Source: Candidatus Caldarchaeum subterraneum
GTDB taxonomy: Archaea; Thermoproteota; Nitrososphaeria_A; Caldarchaeales; Caldarchaeaceae
Reading direction: 5' to 3'
DNA: 64,000 bases
Assembly (NCBI GenBank): GCA_937934305.1
Contig: CALHAG010000001.1
Coordinates: 112,659-176,658 of the forward strand
Below, piece by piece: positions 56,764-64,000 of this stretch. Under the pieces are notes generated by a model that worked only from the letters and a program-made list of their open reading frames with translations, searched no databases and was not told the DNA's origin. A program made the position numbers and the translations under genes. The first letter of the stretch is position 1. Each line of letters starts with the position of its first letter.

Positions 56764-58910
56764 CGTCGTCTACTCAGCAGAAAGAGCCCCCCTGCTCCAG
56801 CGAATAAGACAACGGCCACCCCTATCATAACCATGTTCATGGTCTCCAGCTGGGCAACCTCGTTCCTCGCTTGACTAAGCTTTTGCTCCAGCTTGTTCAC
56901 CTCATTCTCGAGCTCAGCTTTTCTTTGAATTAACTGTGGGAGATCGGCTGAATCTTTCTCGAGCTGGGCCAGTCTATCCCGGAGCTGTGCAGCCCTGTTC
57001 TGCGCATCCACAATCTGCTGCGTAACCTGGTTAAGCTGCTTCTCGGCCTCGGTTTTGGCTTGACGGGCTTGCTCCACGTTCTGGGACAGTGTTTCAACCT
57101 CTTGTCTGAGCCGCTCAATCTCAGGCATCAACTGCTTGTTCCCGAGCAGAACCGCCTCAACATAGAGTTTCATCAGGTCTGTGGCAGCCCATGCCATGAA
57201 CGCGTAGTCGAAGGAGGTTTCCAACTGTGCGCCTAGGCCTTTGAAAGTCAGCCTGTCAAAGAAATTGTATCGCTTGAATTCCTCGACAGCCCTTCTAGCC
57301 CACTGGGTAGAAGTCGAAAGGATTGTCTTCAGCTGAGGCAGGTCGTCTATGCTCAGACCAGCGTTGCTCAGTGTTTCGAGGATTTGGGCGTAGTTTTTCT
57401 CATAATCTTGGAGGAGAAGAGTTATGGTGGCTCTATCGATTGCGTCGAGGTCGAAGATGCTCCAATAGGTCCGCATCGGGTAAAAACCTTCTCTAACAAT
57501 TTTCCGCTTAACACCCTCTACCCAAGTGGTGCTGTAAACCATGAAAGTCTCCATAGAATCTGTATAAATCCATCTTGCCCACTTCTCCGATTCCGTTGAT
57601 TCATCGAAATCATCATGTGGATGACGCAGGCCCAGGCAATGTCCTATTTCATGAGCAACGGTTACAGCCAAACCTTCATACAGGAGCGAATAATAGGAGG
57701 CGGCGGCGGTCGCTGCCAAGGGATAAGCTGGGTTTTCAGGGTCCTCTATAGCCACCCCTAGAGCAGCATCGTCCTCAATCATGACGGCTGTATCATACTG
57801 AGTGACAACTATAATTGTTGGAATGTATTTGTAATCCGTTGTTTTGTCTGCAAGTATTCCAGCTGATTTGAGTACATTATAGGCCTCATAGGGGTCGAAC
57901 GCCGCCACCAATTCCTTTCCTCTCCTAGTTTCTAGTTCAACTAGTTTTATGATGGAGGCGAACCCAGGGACCTCGTTTACATTGTAGAGTCTTAGACGGA
58001 AGCTGTAAAAATTGTAGGGGGTCAAGGTTCTAAGAGATGAATCAGTTATCTCTATGTCGAAGGATTTTACCAATTGGTCGAAGTTGAGCCCTAGCCCGGA
58101 AGCGTCTATAACAATCACGTCGATTAATATCTGCAGGTTGTAGAAGGGATAATAGATGTTTGATTTTACGAACTGGAGGTCGATAAGCTCGTCAACGTAG
58201 AGGGAGAGCAGCTCACGCCTTTCCCTCGCTGACTCCAACATTGAGACAGGCGGATAATCCTCCTCATATGCGTGTCGAGTACAAATGTCGACGAAAACAT
58301 AGCGCCCCCACCACGGTCCACCATACATGTTTAGTTTAAGCACTCCTCCCACATTTCCTGTCTCGGGCAGTATGCCGAAGCTGTAGTAAATTGGGTCTCC
58401 TCCTAATGCGTTTTCGCCGCATATGAAGAAAATTGTGTAACCTTCTAGAGGTGTTTGTATGTGTTTTTTGGAGAGGTCGATGAGGGTTTTCAAGGCCTCG
58501 GGTGCATTTATGCCCGACAATGCGCCGCTTATCCCCTCTTTTTGGAGAAGCTCACGCGGAATAGGTTTGTTCAAGCTGCGCCAAGTGAACCTGAACTCTT
58601 GAAGCGCCTGCCCTCTAAACTGGAAGCCCCGCAGCTTCACATCATAGCTGAAGGGCGCGTAGGGGATACCAGTCTCGCTGTACCATGCGAGGGTGGATTT
58701 AGCCTCGCCCCTAACACCAGCCGCAACACTTCTCAGCAAATCATCAAGACTAGCTGCACCAAACCAAGCCGGGTCAACATCTATGAACACGAGGTTGACA
58801 ATCAAATCGGACCTAATGGGGAGAACTCTGTAGTCCTCTTGCTGAGCAAAGCCGTGAGGCAGAAGAGAGGCGAGAAAAAGCACTGCGAGTAAGCAAGCGG
58901 CGATTTTCAT
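56760..58910 (-). CDS. Secreted, surface-anchored metzincin-like zinc metallopeptidase (convergent paralogue)
   Basis: Signal peptide; HEIGHCLGLRHPHDD + ETFMVYS Met-turn; coiled coil; C-terminal TM + LLSRRR. Confidence 0.8.
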   Translation of the reverse strand: MKIAACLLAVLFLASLLPHGFAQQEDYRVLPIRSDLIVNLVFIDVDPAWFGAASLDDLLRSVAAGVRGEAKSTLAWYSETGIPYAPFSYDVKLRGFQFRGQALQEFRFTWRSLNKPIPRELLQKEGISGALSGINAPEALKTLIDLSKKHIQTPLEGYTIFFICGENALGGDPIYYSFGILPETGNVGGVLKLNMYGGPWWGRYVFVDICTRHAYEEDYPPVSMLESARERRELLSLYVDELIDLQFVKSNIYYPFYNLQILIDVIVIDASGLGLNFDQLVKSFDIEITDSSLRTLTPYNFYSFRLRLYNVNEVPGFASIIKLVELETRRGKELVAAFDPYEAYNVLKSAGILADKTTDYKYIPTIIVVTQYDTAVMIEDDAALGVAIEDPENPAYPLAATAAASYYSLLYEGLAVTVAHEIGHCLGLRHPHDDFDESTESEKWARWIYTDSMETFMVYSTTWVEGVKRKIVREGFYPMRTYWSIFDLDAIDRATITLLLQDYEKNYAQILETLSNAGLSIDDLPQLKTILSTSTQWARRAVEEFKRYNFFDRLTFKGLGAQLETSFDYAFMAWAATDLMKLYVEAVLLGNKQLMPEIERLRQEVETLSQNVEQARQAKTEAEKQLNQVTQQIVDAQNRAAQLRDRLAQLEKDSADLPQLIQRKAELENEVNKLEQKLSQARNEVAQLETMNMVMIGVAVVLFAGAGGLFLLSRRR

Positions 58911-58962
58911 AGTGTAGAGTCAGCAAAAAGCTGGTTTATATTTTTTGCAGTTTGAATCATGG

Positions 58963-59289
58963 TTATTGTTTATTCTGTTTTTTGAGCAGGTCTTCGAGGG
59001 TGTATGTTGGCTGAGGGGGCGGTGTTTTGTTGGTGAGTTTTTCCTCGACGGCCACGGTTAGCAGGCTTGTTTTCAAAACTTTCTCGAGGCGTTTGACGAG
59101 GTCGAGGGGTGGGTTGAACTCGTTCTGCTCAATCTTCTTGATGATGGTTTCTTTTGTCTTGACGAGGGCGGCCAGCTCAGCCTGCGAGAGCCCGAGCTTC
59201 TCCCTCTCACGCCTAACAACCTGACCAAGGTCATCAACATACTCATACTCTATCTCGAAATCTTTCCTTCCACGAGCTGGCTTAGCCAT
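58963..59289 (-). CDS. HTH transcription factor, MBF1-like
   Basis: LGQVVRREREKLGLSQAELAALVKTKETIIKKIEQNEFNPPLDLVKRLEKVL. Confidence 0.75.
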   Translation of the reverse strand: MAKPARGRKDFEIEYEYVDDLGQVVRREREKLGLSQAELAALVKTKETIIKKIEQNEFNPPLDLVKRLEKVLKTSLLTVAVEEKLTNKTPPPQPTYTLEDLLKKQNKQ

Positions 59290-59304
59290 GTATATCCATA
59301 GTGC

Positions 59305-60000
59305 TTAGAGGGGTATAAGGTTTTGTTCTATGTAGCAGAGCACGCGTGAGACGATTGTCCAGGCTTCGAGGGGGGTTTTGTGGATGGCGAGGCTTTTGTC
59401 GGCGAGCGCTTTGGTCTCGGACGTGAAGTCGCCGTGGGGAAAACAGCCAACCATAATCAGGGGCCTTGCGTGGCCGGCCAAGGCTGCGGAAAATCCCAGA
59501 GCATTCACATACTCTCCTTTCTCAGTCAACAGAATTTTCGTCGATGGGTTGAGGGATTCTGTCAAGGATTTGAGAGATTTTTTCTCACACCTTAGCAGCA
59601 TCTCACCTGTCTCGGACCTTATCTCACCCTCCGCGAAAAGCTTCTCCACAACACCCTTAAACCGGTCATACACACGGGGGAGCCTCACACACGGGTTCAC
59701 ATATATGACGAGGCCGCCTCTTGTCGAGACATATGTCTCCAGCTTGTTGGCTTGGTTGAGAGGTGAGCCAAGCGCCTCCAGCAAACAGAAGTGGACAATA
59801 TCGGGTCTGCCGCGTTTCTCGGCGTCGGGGAGCTTTTTCATGGCGAAGTGGTGATAGGACCTGTCAAGCAGTATCTGGCCCGGCTTTTTCCCACGCCGCT
59901 CAGCATCCTTCACAACAGCGGGATGACCCTGTATCTCTGGTGGAACAGTCTCGAGAGCAGCCTCCGCCAAAACCAGAAAAACCTTCTCCAGCAACAACAA
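59305..60000 (-). CDS. nep1: 16S rRNA pseudouridine N1-methyltransferase Nep1
   Basis: ILLDRSYHHFAMKKLPDAEKRGRPDIVHFCLLEALGSPLN, VYVNPCVRLPRVYDRFKGVVEKLF-like segment. Confidence 0.92.
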   Translation of the reverse strand: MLLLEKVFLVLAEAALETVPPEIQGHPAVVKDAERRGKKPGQILLDRSYHHFAMKKLPDAEKRGRPDIVHFCLLEALGSPLNQANKLETYVSTRGGLVIYVNPCVRLPRVYDRFKGVVEKLFAEGEIRSETGEMLLRCEKKSLKSLTESLNPSTKILLTEKGEYVNALGFSAALAGHARPLIMVGCFPHGDFTSETKALADKSLAIHKTPLEAWTIVSRVLCYIEQNLIPL

Positions 60001-60036
60001 ACAAATAACAATAGGTGGCTATATGGTTGAACACGG

Positions 60037-60372
60037 TTGAGAGAGGAGAGGCAGAGGGCCCTCAAGCTTGTGAAAAAGATTCTCGACTTTGCAGAGACTA
60101 TTCACCCGGAGGATAGTGAGAAAGCCGTTGAAGCGGTAAGGCTTGCGATGCGGATTGCGCAGAAAACGAGGCTGAGGCTACCAACATATCTCAGAAGACG
60201 CTTCTGCAGAAAATGCGGAACACCTTGGACAGGGCCCTCCACATTCTCCGTGAGAGTGAGAGGAAACCGTGCAACACACGTCGTCATACGCTGCAAAAAA
60301 TGCGGCCACACGAGAAGGTTCTACGCCCTGAAAAAGCGGCGGAAAACACCCAAACCCACCAAGCTAACCTAA
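60037..60372 (+). CDS. rnp4: Ribonuclease P protein component 4 (Rpr2 family)
   Basis: LRRRFCRKCGTPWTGPSTFSVRVRGNRATHVVIRCKKCGHTRRF. Confidence 0.88.
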   Translation: MREERQRALKLVKKILDFAETIHPEDSEKAVEAVRLAMRIAQKTRLRLPTYLRRRFCRKCGTPWTGPSTFSVRVRGNRATHVVIRCKKCGHTRRFYALKKRRKTPKPTKLT

Positions 60373-60496
60373 ACACCCCCCTGAATGCATCAACTCATGA
60401 TTTGGTTCGCTCTTGAGCCGAAGTATCGGTGGTGATACTCGTTATTCAAAGGCTCTTTAAGTTCAAATAGGGACGGAGTGGGTTGTTTGGTCAGAG

Positions 60497-60928
60497 TTGG
60501 TCGACGTGGTGCGCGCCGTTGAGCCGGAGAAGCTGATAAACCGTGTAGCCGCATATCTCAAGAACAACCAAGTAGTTACTCCGCCGCCGTGGGCCATGTT
60601 CGTCAAAACCTCGGTTGCGCGGGAGGAGCCTCCCCGTAACCCTGACTGGTGGTTTGTGAGAGCTGCTTCGATTCTCCGTAAGCTGTATCTATACGGTCCC
60701 GTGGGTGTGTCACGGATGAGGAAATTCTATGGTGGTCGGCATCGTGTAGGCATGGCCCCGCCCTACTTCGCCAAAGGCGGCGGAGCAATCGTGAGAAAAA
60801 TTTTGCAGCAGCTGGAGAAAGCCGAGCTCGTCTCAACCGTGCCCAGAAAAGGCCGCGCCATCACACCAAAAGGAGTCAAACTCCTAGAGCAAGCCGCCAA
60901 AAGCATTCAGGCGGGCAAAGAAAGCTAA
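60497..60928 (+). CDS. rps19e: Ribosomal protein S19e
   Basis: RNPDWWFVRAASILRKLYLYGPVGVSRMRKFYGGRHRVGMAPPYFAKGGGAIVRKILQQLEKA. Confidence 0.95.
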   Translation: MVDVVRAVEPEKLINRVAAYLKNNQVVTPPPWAMFVKTSVAREEPPRNPDWWFVRAASILRKLYLYGPVGVSRMRKFYGGRHRVGMAPPYFAKGGGAIVRKILQQLEKAELVSTVPRKGRAITPKGVKLLEQAAKSIQAGKES

Positions 60929-61155
60929 AGATAATTCCGCAGCAGCAGAAACAATATCACCAAAGCGATGATCAGTATGGGCGAGGTCCCGACATACACG
61001 CCGTCCAGCTTCACACCAACCAGTAATAATGGATGAATTTTCTCGACGTCGCCGAGGTAGCGTGTGAGGAAGGGGAGCGCTATCAGGGCTGCGCCGACGA
61101 TTATCAGCAGGAGGCCGAGGAATGTTGTCCAACCCGTTAAAAGGTCCTGCTGCAT
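60925..61155 (-). CDS. Small two-TM membrane protein
   Basis: 76 aa with hydrophobic N- and C-terminal segments; fits between neighbours with 4-nt overlap. Confidence 0.5.
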   Translation of the reverse strand: MQQDLLTGWTTFLGLLLIIVGAALIALPFLTRYLGDVEKIHPLLLVGVKLDGVYVGTSPILIIALVILFLLLRNYL

Positions 61156-61839
61156 CTATCCCACCTCCATAGAAGCTTTCCGCAGAATTTCCAGAACCTC
61201 TTCATCGCTGAGCTGGTCGAACCTTTCATAGAACTGGCCGATGGCGAAGAAGTTTGTCGGCGTCTCGAGTACGACGACGTCGTCGGCTATTTTCTTGAGT
61301 TTTTCAACTGTTTCGGGAGGTGCGACGGGGACAGCTACTATGACTTTTCCGGCGCGCTGGTTACGGGCCATGTGGACGGCTGCTTTCATGGTCAGCCCGG
61401 TTGCGAGGCCGTCGTCAACGATGACAACCCTCATGTCAATCAGCGGCGCCATGTTTCTGCCGCCTCTGTAGAGCATGGCCCGTCGCCGGACCTCCCGCAT
61501 CTCCTCCTCTGCCTTCTTCTCCACATACTCACGCGAAACACCCACTACCGCGGCAATCTCCTCGTCAACGAAAACTGTCCCATCCTCAGCGACCGCGCCG
61601 ACGGCGAGCTCAGGCTGACCCGGTGCACCAATCTTACGTGTAACCACCACGTCAAGCGGACACTTTAGCTCCTTCGCCACCTCATAGCCAATAACCACGC
61701 CACCTCGCGGAATCCCGAGAACCACACACATCCCCTGATAGAGCCTCTTCAGATATTTTGCAAGCCTCTGCCCCGCGTCAACCCTGTCAGCGAACAACAA
61801 CAAGAGAAAAACATGAGCCAAGTTTTTAAAGCTATTCAC
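61156..61839 (-). CDS. Phosphoribosyltransferase family protein
   Basis: VLGIPRGGVVIGYEVAKELKCPLDVVVTRKIGAPGQPELAVGAV, VVIVDDGLATGLTM PRPP-binding motif. Confidence 0.85.
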   Translation of the reverse strand: MNSFKNLAHVFLLLLFADRVDAGQRLAKYLKRLYQGMCVVLGIPRGGVVIGYEVAKELKCPLDVVVTRKIGAPGQPELAVGAVAEDGTVFVDEEIAAVVGVSREYVEKKAEEEMREVRRRAMLYRGGRNMAPLIDMRVVIVDDGLATGLTMKAAVHMARNQRAGKVIVAVPVAPPETVEKLKKIADDVVVLETPTNFFAIGQFYERFDQLSDEEVLEILRKASMEVG

Positions 61840-61857
61840 AACAGAAACGCGGCATGG

Positions 61858-63498
61858 CTAGATAATGCGCTGAAAGAGAACAAACAGCCAAATGAAGACG
61901 GCTAGTATGGCTGCTGCGAGGGAGAGGGCGTTGCTGCCTACGTAGTTGAGAGTGGCCAGCGTTACTCCAGCATCCTCAAGCTCAATCGAATAGGGCTTGC
62001 CTGTTATGGGGTTAATCATCCTCTCCACAGGCGCATACGAGTCGGTGAGAACGGGATATTCTTCGAGAGCGGGGATGGCTGTCCACTTGTTTGACACAAT
62101 TTTTTCAGCAAGCCACTCATCCTTAACACGTGAAGGTGTCTTCTCCAAGTCGCATGTCGTCGATGCGCAGGCGACGAGTATAAGGTTCTGGACAAAGCTT
62201 CCACCGCTTTCTGAGGCTTTGAAGACATATAGTTTGGGGAAAACCTGTGAAACGGTGCGGTACTGTGCCCAGAATATTTCTGACGTGTCGCCTGTGAGCG
62301 ATGCTATGAGGTTGGCGACTAGGACGCCGTCGCTGGCCATTTTCTGGCGGAGAAGCTGATAAAACTCGAGAGTCATTAGATGGAATGGGATATAGGTTTT
62401 CGAGTATGCATCCATTATTACCACATCGTATTTTTCATCGGTTTTTGTGAGAAACATTCGTGCGTCGTCTACGAAGACCCTCAGCCGACTGTCGTCGGGA
62501 ACGTGGAAAAATCTCCGCGCCGTCTCGACGACGTCGGGGTCTATCTCCACAACATCAACCCTTACTTCTGGATAGTTTTTGAGGAAGTATTTGGGGCCGC
62601 TGAGTCCACCTCCTCCGATGAAGAGGGTTTTTTCTGCGTCGGGTTTGAGTGCGAGTCCAAGTTCGAAGAAGCGTGTGTAGGGGAAGACGAGTTTCGCAGG
62701 GTCTGTCTCTGAGGTGGCGCTGTGCGGTAACCCGTTTAGGTAAAGGGTTACTATGTCGCCTTGTCGGACGACTGCGAGGCTGTTGTATAGGGTTTCACGG
62801 CTGTAGAGAACCTCTCCACCTGAAGCAGTCAATCCTTGTGCAAAGTAGCCTACGGGCGTCAACGCGATGAGCAGAAGCAGAGCCGTGAATATCTTCACCG
62901 TCTTGGAGAGATAGAGCGCCGCCGTTATCATGAGAACTGCTCCACTGCCCAATACAACTGTTCGGACGTCGAGGCTGGGGAGAAGCGCGAAGACTGTTAG
63001 GAAAGTGCCGGCTATGCTTCCAACCGTCGAGAGAGAGTAAATGTCTCCAGCCGAGACACCCACTCGTCCACGTGTCTGAGCAAGAAGCTTGACTGCGTAC
63101 GGTGAAACCATTCCCATGGGAATCGTCGGAGGTGCGAGGAGAAAAGTAGTCGCTATGAGCGGCCCTATTTTTTCATCAAGACTGGCTGCCGCGGCTGCTT
63201 CGAGGACCAGAGGTGAGAAGAAGGGTATGGCGAAGGTGAGCAACCCACCGGTGAACGCTATCGCGGCCAGCATGTTTACGCTCGGCCTCCGGTCGGCGAG
63301 CACACCGCCCAACCTGTATCCCACGGCCAGCGACGCCAAAACAACCCCAATCAGGCTTCCCCACACGAAAATCGTGTTCCCGAAAACAGGAGCGAGAAGA
63401 CGGCTTGCAGCCATCTCCAAACTCATCGCAACCGCTCCAGAGACAAAAACAACACCGTAAAACCCGAAACTCCTCAACCCACAAGCCACGGCAACCAT
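61858..63498 (-). CDS. Membrane-fused spermidine synthase-like protein
   Basis: Multi-TM N-terminus; TLFIGGGGLSGPKYFLKNYPEVRVDVVEIDPDVVETARRFF ... YDVVIMDAYSKTYIPFHLMTLEFYQLLRQKM. Confidence 0.85.
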   Translation of the reverse strand: MVAVACGLRSFGFYGVVFVSGAVAMSLEMAASRLLAPVFGNTIFVWGSLIGVVLASLAVGYRLGGVLADRRPSVNMLAAIAFTGGLLTFAIPFFSPLVLEAAAAASLDEKIGPLIATTFLLAPPTIPMGMVSPYAVKLLAQTRGRVGVSAGDIYSLSTVGSIAGTFLTVFALLPSLDVRTVVLGSGAVLMITAALYLSKTVKIFTALLLLIALTPVGYFAQGLTASGGEVLYSRETLYNSLAVVRQGDIVTLYLNGLPHSATSETDPAKLVFPYTRFFELGLALKPDAEKTLFIGGGGLSGPKYFLKNYPEVRVDVVEIDPDVVETARRFFHVPDDSRLRVFVDDARMFLTKTDEKYDVVIMDAYSKTYIPFHLMTLEFYQLLRQKMASDGVLVANLIASLTGDTSEIFWAQYRTVSQVFPKLYVFKASESGGSFVQNLILVACASTTCDLEKTPSRVKDEWLAEKIVSNKWTAIPALEEYPVLTDSYAPVERMINPITGKPYSIELEDAGVTLATLNYVGSNALSLAAAILAVFIWLFVLFQRII

Positions 63499-63576
63499 AA
63501 ACTAAAATATGTTTCCGCAAATCACGCGGCAATACTTAATTACAGGAAACAGGACAGGGTAACAGGTGTAAACCGG

Positions 63577-63801
63577 ATGGGAGAAACGCTCTACGAGTCA
63601 CGTCCCCTTTACCAATGTGTAAAATGCGGCAGAGTCTTTGAGAAGGAGAAGCTTGTAAAAGGCCCTGACACACGCTGCCCCTACTGCACACCGGTGGTCT
63701 ACGTCATCAAGAAGGCCAAATCACCGACCGCGAAGCTCATCAAAACCTCTGAACTGGGGCGTGACCCCAGCCTCGAGCTCTTCGAAAACATGTACAAGTA
63801 A
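63577..63801 (+). CDS. rpoP: DNA-directed RNA polymerase subunit P (Rpo12)
   Basis: YQCVKCGRVFEKEKLVKGPDTRCPYCTPVVYVIKKAKSPTAKLIKT. Confidence 0.88.
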   Translation: MGETLYESRPLYQCVKCGRVFEKEKLVKGPDTRCPYCTPVVYVIKKAKSPTAKLIKTSELGRDPSLELFENMYK

Positions 63802-63893
63802 GACCGTGGTAACTGCTCCGTAACAACCACGGCACCTCTCATAATCCCAATCCTTGCAAAACGTAAAACAGGCCCTTATTCGACGGCCTGTGG

Positions 63894-64000
63894 ATGATAC
63901 AGCTTCAGCTTACACCGATTTTGGAGACGGTTCTCTGGATGGTCTCGGCAGTGGCCCTGTTTCTACTGCTGAGACTGTTTTTCGCACCTCTCGTGGACCT
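63894..64000 (+). CDS. Membrane protein N-terminus, truncated by window edge
   Basis: MIQLQLTPILETVLWMVSAVALFLLLRLFFAPLVD open to window end. Confidence 0.4.
   Translation, partial: MIQLQLTPILETVLWMVSAVALFLLLRLFFAPLVD

Noticed and set aside
60420-60440. AGTATC-GGTGGT-GATACT hairpin between rnp4 and rps19e, considered as C/D-box or other ncRNA
   Set aside because: Only 6-bp arms and no proper C/D box spacing; too weak to call.
1-64000. CRISPR arrays, rRNA, tRNA, transposons
   Set aside because: No regularly spaced repeats, no rRNA-like stretches, no transposase ORFs and no tRNA T-loop/acceptor pattern recognised by eye; a tRNAscan/Infernal run would be needed to exclude tRNAs or C/D-box sRNAs.

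Overview
The window reads as a gene-dense archaeal chromosome segment. Most coding gaps are short, there is no rRNA, and I could not recognise any tRNA or CRISPR array. Gene content fits a thermophilic Thaumarchaeota/Aigarchaeota-type (Caldiarchaeum-like) genome: a crenactin homologue, Orc1/Cdc6, Nep1, S19e, Rpo12, archaeal PPAT and thaumarchaeal-style cupredoxins. This lineage call is inference and was not checked by any search. Main blocks: 2-oxoacid:ferredoxin oxidoreductase genes (left edge); tandem nucleotidyltransferases; a purB-purA-guaB operon; orc1/cdc6 beside a probable replication origin; a copper/denitrification-like island (about 16-27 kb); a cysteine synthase / JAMM peptidase / sulfur-carrier cluster (27.4-29.3 kb); two tandem molybdenum hydroxylase large subunits; TCA genes (isocitrate/isopropylmalate DH family, sdhACDB, aconitase); crenactin; a RelBE-type TA pair; a convergent pair of giant secreted metzincin-like proteases with coiled-coil stalks; and an information-processing block (MBF1, Nep1, RNase P Rnp4, S19e, Rpo12). 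The most interesting items are: (1) a MoaD/ubiquitin-like sulfur carrier whose Gly-Gly is internal and followed by an 89-aa AbrB-like tail, encoded directly after a JAMM protease and a cysteine synthase; (2) an inverted pair of near-identical ORB-like elements next to cdc6; (3) the paired cell-surface metzincins; (4) perfect dyads between cupredoxin enzymes and divergent HTH regulators; (5) a decayed plastocyanin-like gene fused out of frame upstream of nosL.
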